Origin: CAYNLK01 sp964398055
Lineage (GTDB): Bacteria; Chloroflexota; Anaerolineae; 4572-78; J111
Length of the DNA: 31,471 bases
Reading direction: 5' to 3'
NCBI GenBank assembly: GCA_964398055.1
Contig: CAYNLK010000071.1
Location: 1-31,471, forward strand
A model generated the notes under the pieces. It worked only from the letters and a program-made list of their open reading frames with translations. It ran no database searches and was not told where the DNA came from. This document shows positions 7,948 through 16,383 of this stretch, one piece after another (the first letter of the stretch is position 1; each line of letters opens with the position of its first letter). The position numbers and the translations under genes were made by a program.

Positions 7948-8980
7948 AATCACTATGGGAAACGGGTCCAAAACGTTACTATCGGTACAAAATCTCAAAA
8001 CGTATTTTTTTCAGGATGAAGGAACCGTGAAGGCGGTGGACGGCGCCACCTTTGAGGTGTATGCCGGGCAAACCGTCGGCATTGTCGGCGAAAGCGGCTG
8101 CGGCAAAAGCGTAACGGCCCAATCTATCTTGCGGATTGTGGAACATCCTGGCCGCATCGTGGAAGGTAAGATCACGTTGCGCCGCGCCAACGGTACCGAG
8201 ACTGACTTAACCCAACTCCAGCCCAACAGTAGAGAAATACGCGCTATTCGGGGGGGCGAAATCGGTCTGGTATTTCAGGAGCCGATGACATCCTTTAGCC
8301 CGGTGCACACGGTGGGCAATCAGCTTGTCGAAACGATCCAACTGCACCTCAACATGAATAAACGCGAAGCCCGGCAGCGAGCCATTGAAGTGCTCGGCCA
8401 GGTGGGCGTGCCCAAGCCGGAGCGCCGGATTGACGAATATGCCTTTGAGTTGAGCGGCGGCCTGCGGCAGCGGGCCATGATTGCTGTGGCGCTTTCTTGT
8501 GATCCCCGCTTACTTATTGCCGACGAGCCGACCACCGCCCTCGATGTGACTACGCAGGCGCAGATTCTTGACCTGCTGCGCCAGTTGCAGCAACAACGCG
8601 GTATGGCGATCATGTTGATCACGCACAACCTGGGGGTGGTTGCGGAAATGGCCGACTACGTGGTGGTGATGTACCTGGGGCGTGTGGTAGAGGATGGTCC
8701 GGTGGACGATCTGTTCCACGCCCCCAAGCATCCGTATACTCAGGCGCTGTTGCGCTCAATTCCCAGTATCGAATCAACCCCGCGGACCAAGCTGCCAACC
8801 ATCAGCGGCTCTATTCCGCATCCTTATAATCGCCCGTCGGGGTGTCCTTTCTACCCGCGCTGCCCGGATTTTATACCCGGCACGTGTGACCGGCAGGAAC
8901 CGGACTTCTTGCCGGTAAATGAACGGCAAAAAGTGAGTTGTTTCTTATACCAGGATAGGCAAAAGACGGATGACAAATAA
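7940..8980 (+). CDS. ABC transporter ATP-binding protein, OppD/DppD type
   Basis: 346-aa nucleotide-binding subunit on the cytoplasmic side of the importer. Walker A GESGCGKS is at 50-57, the Q-loop Gln at 113, signature LSGGLRQ at 171-177, Walker B LLIADE at 191-196 and the H-loop His at 229. The C-terminal oligopeptide-transporter extension with its cysteine cluster (GCPFYPRCPDF...GTC) is present. The ATG at 7940 was chosen because it overlaps the permease stop codon (ATGGATAA) as expected for a coupled operon; a longer in-frame start at 7904 lies inside the permease gene, and an ATG at 7955 is also possible. No strong ribosome-binding site is seen, consistent with coupling. Confidence 0.92.
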   Translation: MDKITMGNGSKTLLSVQNLKTYFFQDEGTVKAVDGATFEVYAGQTVGIVGESGCGKSVTAQSILRIVEHPGRIVEGKITLRRANGTETDLTQLQPNSREIRAIRGGEIGLVFQEPMTSFSPVHTVGNQLVETIQLHLNMNKREARQRAIEVLGQVGVPKPERRIDEYAFELSGGLRQRAMIAVALSCDPRLLIADEPTTALDVTTQAQILDLLRQLQQQRGMAIMLITHNLGVVAEMADYVVVMYLGRVVEDGPVDDLFHAPKHPYTQALLRSIPSIESTPRTKLPTISGSIPHPYNRPSGCPFYPRCPDFIPGTCDRQEPDFLPVNERQKVSCFLYQDRQKTDDK

Positions 8981-9040
8981 TGCCCCCTCCGCTTCGTCAT
9001 TTGTCTTAGGGCCATTATTTGATAAAAGGTAAAATCGAAA

Positions 9041-10066
9041 GTGAAAGACTCTAACGGCCAAGTGCTACTCGATGTCAAAAACCTGCGCAAGTTCTTTCCA
9101 ATTCGGAGAGGATTTTTACAGAAAGTGGTGGGGCACGTCCGCGCCGTAGACGACGTCACCTTTTACATCAACCAGGGCGAAACCCTCTCATTGGTGGGTG
9201 AAAGCGGCTGCGGCAAGACAACGACCTCGCGCTGCATCCTGCGGGCGATTGACCCGACGGCAGGACAGATATTCTTTCGCTCGGACGATAATGAGGTTGT
9301 GGATGTGGCCTCGCTGCCCGAAAGCAAGGTGCAACAACTGCGCGGCAAAATGCAGATGATTTTTCAAGATCCTTTTTCTTCGCTCAACCCGCGGATGACC
9401 CTACTCGACATCGTCGGCGAGCCACTGCTGGTGCATGGGATGACCAACCGTCAGGAACGGATGGATCGGGTAGCGGAGTTACTGCGCCTGGTGGGACTGC
9501 GGCCTGAATACCTGCGGCGGTATCCGCACGCTTTTAGCGGCGGGCAACGCCAGCGGATTGGTATCGCCCGGGCGCTGGCCCTTAATCCAAGTTTGATCGT
9601 AGCCGATGAACCGGTCTCGGCGCTTGATGTGTCGGTGCAGGCCCAGATTCTCAATCTGCTGCTTGACTTACAAGACGAGCTTGGTCTGACCTATCTTTTC
9701 GTCGCCCACGACTTGAGCGTGGTTAAGCACATTAGCGACCGGGTAGCGGTGATGTATGTCGGCAAAATCGTTGAAATGGCCAAAACAACATCCCTGTTTA
9801 ACAATCCAAAACATCCCTATACTGAAGCTCTGCTCTCGGCCGTCCCCAAACCGGATCCCCGTCTCCGCTCTGAACGCATCGTCCTCAAAGGCGATGTGGC
9901 CGACCCGGCCCACCCTCCATCCGGCTGTTATTTCCATCCCCGGTGCGATTACGCCGTAGATATCTGCCATCAGGTTATACCCCAGTTGGAAGAAGTGGTG
10001 CCCAAGCACTACGTGGCCTGCCACCGGGCCCGCGAGCTTGCGTTGAGAGGAATCGAGAAAATATGA
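9041..10066 (+). CDS. ABC transporter ATP-binding protein, OppF/DppF type
   Basis: 341-aa second nucleotide-binding subunit, partner of the OppD-type protein. Walker A GESGCGKT is at 53-60, Q-loop Gln109, signature FSGGQRQ at 165-171, Walker B LIVADE ending at Glu190, and H-loop His223. The C-terminal extension contains PSGCYFHPRCDYAVDIC. The start is a GTG preceded by AAAAGG at a rather long spacing; no better ATG exists upstream of the conserved VLLDVKNLRKFFP. Its stop overlaps the next gene in an ATGA arrangement, tying the importer directly to the first catabolic enzyme. Confidence 0.92.
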   Translation: MKDSNGQVLLDVKNLRKFFPIRRGFLQKVVGHVRAVDDVTFYINQGETLSLVGESGCGKTTTSRCILRAIDPTAGQIFFRSDDNEVVDVASLPESKVQQLRGKMQMIFQDPFSSLNPRMTLLDIVGEPLLVHGMTNRQERMDRVAELLRLVGLRPEYLRRYPHAFSGGQRQRIGIARALALNPSLIVADEPVSALDVSVQAQILNLLLDLQDELGLTYLFVAHDLSVVKHISDRVAVMYVGKIVEMAKTTSLFNNPKHPYTEALLSAVPKPDPRLRSERIVLKGDVADPAHPPSGCYFHPRCDYAVDICHQVIPQLEEVVPKHYVACHRARELALRGIEKI

Positions 10067-11064
10067 GGCGTGTTCCTTTTGCAGAAATGAAACAGCAGTT
10101 TCAAACTGTGCTGCTGAAAGTTGGTTTTGCGCCAGAACGGGCCGAACAATTAGCCGCCATTTTTGCCCAAAATAGCCTGGATGGCGTCGTCTCTCACGGT
10201 TGGAATCGTTTTCCCACTTTTATCCGGCAGATCGAGCAAGGCTACATCAAGATCGACGCCGAACCGGAACTGGTCACCGCTTTTGGGGCGTGGGAACAGT
10301 GGGACGGTCACCTGGGCCCCGGCCCGCTCAACGCCCTGGCGGCCACCCGGCGGGCTATGGCTCTGGCCGGCGAACATGGCCTGGGCTGCGTGGGGCTGCG
10401 CAACACCAACCACTGGATGCGCGCCGGCGCTTATGGCCAGGTGGCCGCCGCAGCCGGTTTTGTGCTGTTGTGCTGGACCAACGCCACCGCAGTGATGCCG
10501 CCGTATGGCAGTCGCGACATCCGGCTGGGCAACAATCCACTGGTGCTGGCCGTTCCCCGCCCGGAAGGTCCGGTGGTGCTCGACATGGCCATGACCCAGT
10601 TTTCCTTTGGCAAGCTGGAAGTGGTCAGTCGCCGGGGTGAAAAATTGCCGGTACCGGGCGGCTTTGACCAGCATGGCCAGCCTACCCAGGATGCCGCGGT
10701 GATTCTGGCATCCGGGCGGGCCTTGCCCATCGGCTACTGGAAAGGCTCCGGATTGGCGTTGCTGCTCGATATGACCGCCGCGTTGATTGCCGGCGGGCTG
10801 GCCACCTACCAGATCAGACAACGCCAGGCCGAATTTGGTATATCGCAAGTATTTATTGCCTTTGACATCAGCCAACCTGCCGGGGCGGCCTGGGTTGAGC
10901 AAGTAGTTGAAAATATCATCGCCGATTTGCACCAGGCCGAACCCGACGCAACCACGGCCGAGGTATTGTTCCCCGGTGAACGGGTGCTCAGAACCCGCCG
11001 GGAAAACCTGGCCAACGGCATCCCGGTCGACGAGACCGTGTGGCAAGAAATCTTGAATATGTAA
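10063..11064 (+). CDS. LDH2/malate dehydrogenase-family reductase, 2,3-diketo-L-gulonate reductase (YiaK/DlgD)-like
   Basis: 333-aa NAD(P)H-dependent 2-keto acid reductase of the unusual LDH2 family. It follows the E. coli YiaK (DlgD) pattern along its length: catalytic His45 in GVVSHGWNRFP, GLRNTNHWMRAGAYG, CWTNATAVMPPYG, VLDMAMTQFSFGKLEV and YWKGSGLALLLDM. DlgD reduces 2,3-diketo-L-gulonate to 3-keto-L-gulonate, but in this setting it may act on another diketo- or keto-uronate. An upstream in-frame start at 9943 is rejected because it lies inside oppF; ATG 10063 overlaps the oppF stop (ATGA). Sulfolactate dehydrogenase ComC belongs to the same family, so substrate remains open. Confidence 0.85.
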   Translation: MRRVPFAEMKQQFQTVLLKVGFAPERAEQLAAIFAQNSLDGVVSHGWNRFPTFIRQIEQGYIKIDAEPELVTAFGAWEQWDGHLGPGPLNALAATRRAMALAGEHGLGCVGLRNTNHWMRAGAYGQVAAAAGFVLLCWTNATAVMPPYGSRDIRLGNNPLVLAVPRPEGPVVLDMAMTQFSFGKLEVVSRRGEKLPVPGGFDQHGQPTQDAAVILASGRALPIGYWKGSGLALLLDMTAALIAGGLATYQIRQRQAEFGISQVFIAFDISQPAGAAWVEQVVENIIADLHQAEPDATTAEVLFPGERVLRTRRENLANGIPVDETVWQEILNM

Positions 11065-11144
11065 CTCTCGGATTGGCGATCTAGACGAACTGCGTCGTCA
11101 GGTATCCCGCGCCAAATAATGTTTTGTCTCAAGGGAAAACAACA

Positions 11145-12182
11145 ATGAGTAAAAAGGTGGTAACTTTTGGAGAAATCATGATGCGCCTATCGCCGCCCGG
11201 CTTCTTGCGGTTTGGACAGGCGCGTTCTTTTGAGGTGATTTACGGCGGCGGCGAGTCGAATGTCGCCGTGTCGCTGGCAAACTACGGCATACCGGCTGAT
11301 TTTGTGACCCGCTTGCCCAACAATGAGCTGGGCGACGCCTGCTTGCAGTTCTTGCGGCAGTACGGGGTAGGCGTCGACAAGATTATCCGGGGTGGCGACC
11401 GTTTGGGTATCTATTTTTTGGAAATGGGCTCGATGCAGCGGGGTAGCAAAGTGATCTACGACCGGGCTAACTCGGCTATGGCTACCATTGAACCAGGCAT
11501 GATCGACTGGCGGCAGGCTCTGGTCGACGCCGACTGGTTCCACTGGACCGGCATCACCCCGGCCATTTCAAAAGGAACGGCCGACGTTTGCCTGGAGGCG
11601 ATCCAGACGGCCAAAGAGCTGGGGCTGACCGTGTCGTGTGATCTCAATTATCGTAAAAAACTTTGGAAATGGGGCCAGCCGGCCGGTGAGGTGATGGCCG
11701 AACTGGTTAGTTATTGTGACGTGGCCATTGGCAACGAAGAAGACGCCGACAAGGTCTTTGGCATCAAGGCGCCCGATACCGACGTGACCAGCGGTAAGGT
11801 TGAAGCCGGCCGCTATCTCTACGTCTGCCGGCAACTAGATCGACGTTTTCCTCATTTGCAGACCATCGCCATTACCCTGCGCGGCTCCATTTCAGCCAGC
11901 CGCAACAGTTGGTCGGGCGTGTTGTGGCAGGCTGGCGAATTCTATACTGCCCCCGGGTATGACATCACCCACATAGTTGATCGCGTTGGCGGCGGCGACG
12001 CCTTTGTGGGCGGCCTGATCTACGGTTTGCGAACTTATCGAGACAACCCCCAGCGGGTGCTCAACTTTGCCGTGGCGACCTCTTGCCTGAAGCACTCGCT
12101 CTTTGGGGATTTCAATCTGGTTACTGTGGCCGAAGTTGAGAAACTCATAGGCGGCGACGCGTCCGGGCGGGTGTCACGTTAG
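11145..12182 (+). CDS. kdgK: 2-keto-3-deoxygluconate kinase, PfkB/ribokinase family
   Basis: 345-aa sugar kinase. It starts KKVVTFGEIMMRLSPPG, the hallmark of KDG kinases. Substrate-site residues include GGGESNVAVSLA (34-45), YDRANSAM (105-112) and DLNYRKKLW (166-174), and the PfkB signature with the catalytic base is DRVGGGDAF (279-287, Asp285). It phosphorylates 2-keto-3-deoxygluconate to KDPG with ATP, the step before the aldolase encoded at 17195-17872. The ATG at 11145 follows AAGGGA (11131-11136) at good spacing and is preferred to a TTG at 11124. The 80-bp gap after the reductase gene holds no obvious promoter. Confidence 0.9.
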   Translation: MSKKVVTFGEIMMRLSPPGFLRFGQARSFEVIYGGGESNVAVSLANYGIPADFVTRLPNNELGDACLQFLRQYGVGVDKIIRGGDRLGIYFLEMGSMQRGSKVIYDRANSAMATIEPGMIDWRQALVDADWFHWTGITPAISKGTADVCLEAIQTAKELGLTVSCDLNYRKKLWKWGQPAGEVMAELVSYCDVAIGNEEDADKVFGIKAPDTDVTSGKVEAGRYLYVCRQLDRRFPHLQTIAITLRGSISASRNSWSGVLWQAGEFYTAPGYDITHIVDRVGGGDAFVGGLIYGLRTYRDNPQRVLNFAVATSCLKHSLFGDFNLVTVAEVEKLIGGDASGRVSR

Positions 12183-12340
12183 TCGCCGGATTAATTTTTA
12201 TGAAATTGGGGTTCAATCGGATTTCGGAAGGTTGGCATCGTAAAACGTAAAACGTAATACGTGAATTTAGGTTTCACGTTTTGCGGATTTGACCTCATAA
12301 CCCCATAAAATTCAAAATAGTCAAAATTGGAGACAGCATC
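12183..12340 (+). repeat. Intergenic segment with a TAAAACG/ACGTGAA repeat and small dyad
   Basis: Between kdgK and kduI lies 158 bp of non-coding DNA with iterated ACGTAAAACGTAA-like units (12239-12265) and a 7-bp inverted repeat ACGTGAA (12259-12265) / TTCACGT (12273-12279). This looks like a dispersed intergenic repeat rather than a defined regulatory element. GGAGA at 12330-12334 serves the kduI start. Confidence 0.35.
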
Positions 12341-13171
12341 ATGGAAGTTCGCTATTCACGAGACCCGCACAGCTTTGAAAGGATGAACACCGCTGAGATC
12401 AGCGCTGAATTTCTGATTGCCGATCTGTTCGAACCCAATGAAGTCAAGCTGGTCTATCTCCACATTGACCGGATGATTGTCGGTTCAGCCGTGCCCACGA
12501 ATCTCTCCTTGAGTCTTGAGGCCGGCGCGGAACTGAGGGCCAAATACTTTGCCGAGCGGCGCGAAATCGGCGTGATTAACATCGGTGCTCAGGGCAGCAT
12601 TATCGTTGATGGTCAAGAGTATGGCATGGCCAATCGGGAGATGCTGTACATTGGCCGGGGCAGCCAGGAGATATCCTTTGCCAGCGCCGACGCCAGCCGC
12701 CCGGCTCGCTTCTATCTGGTCAGCCTGCCGGCTCACCGGGCCTATCCAACCACCCACGCGACCCAGGCGCAGGCCAATCGCCTCGATCTTGGCAGTAAAG
12801 CGGCCGCCAATGAACGAACGATTTTTCAATACATCCACGAGGGTGGGGTGCAAAGCTGCCAATTGGTGATGGGTTTTACCGAGTTGGCCGGGGGCAGTAT
12901 TTGGAACACCATGCCGGCCCATACCCACGAACGCCGGTCGGAAGTCTACATGTATTTCAATCTGGCGGGCGATAATGTCGTCTTTCACCTGATGGGCCAG
13001 CCCCAAGAAACCCGGCACATCGTCGTCAGAAATGAGCAGGCGGTTATTTCACCCAGTTGGTCGATCCACGCCGGAGCCGGTACGAGCAATTACTGTTTTG
13101 TGTGGGCCATGGGTGGCGAAAACCAGGCCTTCAGCGATATGGATCCGGCGCCGCTGGCTGAGATGGCCTAG
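12341..13171 (+). CDS. kduI: 5-keto-4-deoxyuronate isomerase (KduI)
   Basis: 276-aa cupin-type isomerase, the usual KduI length. It converts 4-deoxy-L-threo-5-hexosulose uronate (the spontaneous product of unsaturated uronic acid) to 3-deoxy-D-glycero-2,5-hexodiulosonate. The four zinc ligands are in place: His194 and His196 in PAHTHERRSE, Glu201, and His243 in SWSIHAGAGT. The conserved N-terminal MEVRYSRDPHSFERMNT and C-terminal YCFVWAMGGENQAFSDMD are also present. This is the most diagnostic gene for the pathway of the cluster. The stop codon TAG lies inside a CTAG that is also the left boundary of the palindromic element behind it. Confidence 0.95.
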   Translation: MEVRYSRDPHSFERMNTAEISAEFLIADLFEPNEVKLVYLHIDRMIVGSAVPTNLSLSLEAGAELRAKYFAERREIGVINIGAQGSIIVDGQEYGMANREMLYIGRGSQEISFASADASRPARFYLVSLPAHRAYPTTHATQAQANRLDLGSKAAANERTIFQYIHEGGVQSCQLVMGFTELAGGSIWNTMPAHTHERRSEVYMYFNLAGDNVVFHLMGQPQETRHIVVRNEQAVISPSWSIHAGAGTSNYCFVWAMGGENQAFSDMDPAPLAEMA

Positions 13172-13316
13172 CAGTCTGTCGGAGAGAAAATCAGTTGCCC
13201 CGTTTATAAGGGTTTTTGGGGTCAAAATAGGGTGATTCGCCTGAAATTTGACCCCAATAACAAGGGTAAGTAGCCTATTTTGACAGGCAAAAGCGTTCTC
13301 TCCGACAAGCTGCTAG
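13168..13316. mobile_element. Second MITE-like element, imperfect 21-bp inverted ends bounded by CTAG
   Basis: The sequence at 13168-13188 (CTAGCAGTCTGTCGGAGAGA plus A) matches the reverse complement of 13296-13316 in 19 of 21 positions. The outer CTAG at both ends could be a 4-bp target duplication, leaving 17-bp terminal repeats. The interior carries nested dyads: TTGGGGTCAAA (13216-13226) pairs with TTTGACCCCAA (13247-13257), while the overlapping GTCAAAATAGG (13221-13231) pairs with CCTATTTTGAC (13274-13284). No coding sequence is present. It sits immediately at the kduI stop codon. Confidence 0.7.
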
Positions 13317-13327
13317 TAGTTAGTAAT

Positions 13328-13380
13328 CAGTGAACAGTGATCACTGATCACTGTTCACTGTTCACTGTTCACTGATCACT
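13328..13380. repeat. Iterated palindromic repeat (GTTCACTG/GATCACT units)
   Basis: The units CAGTGAACAGTGAT (13328-13341) and ATCACTGTTCACTG (13347-13360) form a perfect 14-bp stem with a 5-nt loop, and the GTTCACT unit is then repeated twice more before a final GATCACT. The array sits between the MITE-like element and the ribosome-binding site of the zinc dehydrogenase. Regular spacers are absent, so this is not a CRISPR. Confidence 0.65.
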
Positions 13381-13399
13381 ACTTTCCGAGGAGCGCTTT

Positions 13400-14419
13400 A
13401 TGAAAGCGGTAAGTTTTCAGGGCAAAGACACGGTGACCGTTGTCGATAAACCCATCCCCCAGGTAACAGACGCTACTGTGCTCATCAAAGTAGCCTATGC
13501 CGGTATTTGTGGCTCAGACCTGAGCATTGTGGCCGGCAAGCACCCCCGGGCCAAACCCCCGCTGGTAATGGGCCACGAATTTTCCGGCACAATCGTCGAG
13601 CTGCCTCAAAATCCCCGCCCGGATTTAAAGGTCGGCGATCGGGTAACGGTTTTCCCGCTGATAACTTGCGGTCAGTGTTATGTTTGCCAGATGGGCTTGC
13701 CCCACGTTTGCAAAGAACTGAAGCTCTTTGGCATCGATACGGACGGCGCTTTTGCCGAGTATGTCCGGGTAACGCAAGACACTGTCTTCAAAATTCCCGA
13801 CAGCGTATCTGACCAGGAAGGGGCGCTGATAGAACCTTTGGCGGTCTGTATCCACTCGGCCCGGATGTCGCGGCTGCAAATTGGCGACACGGTGGTGGTC
13901 ACCGGGGCCGGGCCAATTGGCCTGTTAATGGCGCTGGTGGCTCGGGCCGCGGGCGCGGCCCAGGTCATTGTGACCGAGATAGCGCCGGCGCGGATCGCCG
14001 GGGCTGAGAAGCTGGGCTTTACGGTATTGAACGCCGCCGCTGATAATCTGGTTGAGCAAGTGGTGGATCTAACTCGAGGCCGGGGCGGCGATATTGTGTT
14101 TGAAGCCACCGGCCATCCCAGTGTGGCCCCTTATCTACTCGATCTGGTCAGAATCAGGGGGCAGATTGTCCAGGTGGGTATTTTTAAGGAGCCAACAGCT
14201 ATCGATTTACGGGCGGTCAACTTCCACGAAGTCGATCTGATTGGGGCCAGAGTTTATACTCGTGAAGATTACGACCAGACCATTAGCCTGGCCGCCCAAC
14301 AGCGCTTTGACCTCAAGTCGATTGAGGCCGAGGTGCGCTCGCTGGATGAAGCGGCGGCTGCCTTTGCCTCGGCCAAAGCAGCCACGGCCGTAAAGACAAT
14401 GTTCAAGATTGGGGGGTGA
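13400..14419 (+). CDS. Zinc-binding medium-chain dehydrogenase (threonine/sorbitol dehydrogenase type)
   Basis: 339-aa MDR-family dehydrogenase oxidising a secondary hydroxyl with NAD(P). Catalytic zinc ligands are Cys37 (GICGSD), His59-Glu60 (GHEFSG) and Glu145. The structural zinc cysteines are 90, 93, 96 and 104 (CGQCYVCQMGLPHVC). The cofactor loop GAGPIG is at 169-174. GAGGAG (13388-13393) precedes the ATG by 6 bases. It shares layout and many residues with the dehydrogenase at 17890-18903, for example both have LFGID or FLGID after the zinc lobe, so they are probably paralogues. In a uronate cluster such enzymes commonly oxidise L-galactonate, L-idonate or similar aldonates; the precise substrate is unknown. 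Confidence 0.88.
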   Translation: MKAVSFQGKDTVTVVDKPIPQVTDATVLIKVAYAGICGSDLSIVAGKHPRAKPPLVMGHEFSGTIVELPQNPRPDLKVGDRVTVFPLITCGQCYVCQMGLPHVCKELKLFGIDTDGAFAEYVRVTQDTVFKIPDSVSDQEGALIEPLAVCIHSARMSRLQIGDTVVVTGAGPIGLLMALVARAAGAAQVIVTEIAPARIAGAEKLGFTVLNAAADNLVEQVVDLTRGRGGDIVFEATGHPSVAPYLLDLVRIRGQIVQVGIFKEPTAIDLRAVNFHEVDLIGARVYTREDYDQTISLAAQQRFDLKSIEAEVRSLDEAAAAFASAKAATAVKTMFKIGG

Positions 14420-14432
14420 ATGAGGAGTGACG

Positions 14433-15401
14433 ATGAAGACGATTCGCTGGGGCATCATCGGTTGCGGTGATGTAACGGAGGTCAAAAGCGGTCCTGGCTT
14501 TCAAAAAGCGGACCATTCCAGCCTGGTGGCGGTGATGCGGCGTAATGGCAACCTGGCCGCGGATTACGCTCGGCGGCACGGCGTGCCGAAGTGGTATGAT
14601 AACGCCGAGGCTTTGATCCAGGACCCTGAGGTAGACGCCGTTTACATTGCCACCCCGCCCTATGCCCACAAAGCGTACACCTTGCTGTGCGCCCAGGCCG
14701 GCAAGCCGGTTTATGTTGAAAAGCCGATGGCGCTGAACTACGCCGAGTGCCAGGAGATGCTGGCAGTCTGCCGGTTGGCCGGTGTGCCGCTGTTTGTAGC
14801 TTACTACCGGCGCAGCCTGCCCCGCTTTCTGAAGGTAAAAGAGCTACTTGAGAGCGGGGCTATCGGTGAGGTTCGCGGCGTAACGATGGCCCTCTATATG
14901 CCCCTGCCGGACCGGCTTGACTGGCACTACACCCCTGAAATTGGCGGCGGCGGCAAATTCGTTGATATGGGTTGCCACACCCTTGATTTTCTGGATTACG
15001 TGTTAGGTCCCATCCGGTCGGTCAAAGGGTTTGCCGGGAATCTGGGCGGTCATTACCCCGCCGAGGATATTGTTACCGGCGCGTTTGAGTTCGAGTCGGG
15101 CGTCCAGGCGGTCGGTATTTGGAGCTTTACCACCTTCAACCATTTTGATCAGACTGAGATGGTAGGAACCAAAGGCAAGCTCAACTTTTCTTCCTTCGAT
15201 ACCGCACCCATTGTCCTGACCACCGCTGCCGGCGTAACTGAGTTTACCATCGACAATCCACCTCACGTTCACCAGCCGCTCACCCAAACGATTGTCGCTG
15301 AGCTAAACGGCCTGGGCCATTGCCCCAGCACCGGCGCAAGCGGGGCGCGAACCAATTGGGTGATGGATCAACTTTTAGAGGGATATAGCCAACCAGTCTA
15401 A
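14433..15401 (+). CDS. Gfo/Idh/MocA-family oxidoreductase
   Basis: 322-aa NAD(P)-dependent sugar or inositol oxidoreductase. The N-terminal Rossmann fold starts TIRWGIIGCGDVTE (GxGxxx loop) and includes ATPPYAHKAY, and the conserved EKP (VYVEKPMAL) that closes the active site is at about residues 93-95. The C-terminal dimerisation/substrate domain contains GGGGKFVDMGCHTLDFLDYVLG, with the usual Asp and His of the family. ATG 14433 is preceded by GGAG (14424-14427) at 5 bases and is preferred to the GTG at 14427. It directly follows the zinc dehydrogenase with a 13-bp gap, so both act in the same operon. The substrate is not predictable. Confidence 0.88.
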   Translation: MKTIRWGIIGCGDVTEVKSGPGFQKADHSSLVAVMRRNGNLAADYARRHGVPKWYDNAEALIQDPEVDAVYIATPPYAHKAYTLLCAQAGKPVYVEKPMALNYAECQEMLAVCRLAGVPLFVAYYRRSLPRFLKVKELLESGAIGEVRGVTMALYMPLPDRLDWHYTPEIGGGGKFVDMGCHTLDFLDYVLGPIRSVKGFAGNLGGHYPAEDIVTGAFEFESGVQAVGIWSFTTFNHFDQTEMVGTKGKLNFSSFDTAPIVLTTAAGVTEFTIDNPPHVHQPLTQTIVAELNGLGHCPSTGASGARTNWVMDQLLEGYSQPV

Positions 15402-15422
15402 CAGTGTTAATAGGAAACGTGT

Positions 15423-16232
15423 ATGTCCGCAAAGGGTGTCCTCAACGAATCAAACTTATCGCAAACGGTGTTAAAAGCGCTCGATATCTTGGAATGTGTG
15501 GCGGATGCCGACCGGCCGCTATCGGCTGCCGCCGTTGCGAAACGGTGTGACATATCCCGGCCGACGGCGTATCGACTTCTTTGCACCCTGGCCGAGCGTG
15601 GTTATGTGGCCCACGTCGAAGGTTCGGCCTATCGGCTAGGCGCCCAGGCGCTGAGTCTCAGCAAAAAGGTACTGGATGCACTCGATCTGCCGGAGTTAGC
15701 CAAACCCCATATGCGTAACCTGAGCGATGTGACCAACGAAACCGTCCACCTGTCCATTTTGGACAATACGGAGATCCTCTACATTGCCAAAGTAGAAAGT
15801 TCACAGTCTGTCCGGATGGCCTCAAATATTGGGGCTCGCAACAAGCTTCATTGCACGGCGATGGGCAAAGCGATTTTAGCCTTTTTGCCCGGTCCTGATC
15901 AGGCCAGACTTATTGAGCAACTGAAGTTGACCGGCTGTACTGCGACGGCGATCACCGACCGGACGGCTTTAGCCGAGGAACTGGCCAGGGTCCGGGCGCA
16001 GAAGTTTGCCATTGATGATGAGGAGAGTGAGGATGGCGTTCGGTGTGTGGGCGCGCCAATTTTCGACCATACCGGCCGTGTCTTTGCCGCCATTAGCATC
16101 TCGGGGCCGGCTTACCGGCTGTCTATCGCTCGCCTCAACGCCCTGTCCTCATTGGTCATCGAGGCGGCTCGAGTTATCTCCGGTACTCTGGGGTACTTAC
16201 CACCTAATACCCAACCCGGCAAAGAGTCATAA
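15423..16232 (+). CDS. IclR-family transcriptional regulator (KdgR-like)
   Basis: 269-aa regulator with a winged helix-turn-helix at about residues 14-76 (TVLKALDILE...ISRPTAYRLLCTLAERGYV) and the IclR effector domain at about 85-255. Family signatures include GARNKLHCTAMGKAILAF, DEESEDGVRCVGAPIFD and AAISISGPAYRLS. In enterobacteria the uronate/pectin regulon is controlled by KdgR, also an IclR protein that responds to 2-keto-3-deoxygluconate. Its place inside a kdgK-kduI-kduD-aldolase cluster makes an equivalent role likely, though this rests on context. AGGA at 15412-15415 precedes the ATG. Confidence 0.88.
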   Translation: MSAKGVLNESNLSQTVLKALDILECVADADRPLSAAAVAKRCDISRPTAYRLLCTLAERGYVAHVEGSAYRLGAQALSLSKKVLDALDLPELAKPHMRNLSDVTNETVHLSILDNTEILYIAKVESSQSVRMASNIGARNKLHCTAMGKAILAFLPGPDQARLIEQLKLTGCTATAITDRTALAEELARVRAQKFAIDDEESEDGVRCVGAPIFDHTGRVFAAISISGPAYRLSIARLNALSSLVIEAARVISGTLGYLPPNTQPGKES

Positions 16233-16383
16233 TTTCTGAATAACCATAACTTCAAGCGGTCCCGAAACAGGCTAGTTTTAGGCGGGGATCAGGAGATTAG
16301 AAGCTTTCTTATAACTGATTTTATCCCCAAATCTCCAAATCCCGGCGAGTAATTACGAATAACCAAAAAATCGAGGTGTTAAA

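Noticed and set aside
8957..9012. Inverted GACAAAT/ATTTGTC pair between oppD and oppF as a terminator
   Set aside because: Only a 7-bp AT-rich stem with a long loop, no T run, inside an operon that should be read through.
9943..10062. Extended N-terminus for the DlgD-like reductase
   Set aside because: The extra 40 codons overlap oppF and have no homology pattern; ATG 10063 overlaps the oppF stop and aligns with the YiaK start.
10150..11046. 298-codon open frame antisense to the DlgD-like reductase
   Set aside because: It mirrors a well-supported gene, has no recognisable motif or ribosome-binding site, and is a GC-driven shadow.
13328..13380. Closely spaced short repeats that could suggest a CRISPR array
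   Set aside because: Units are 7-14 bp, alternate in orientation and have no unique spacers of constant length; no cas genes are nearby.
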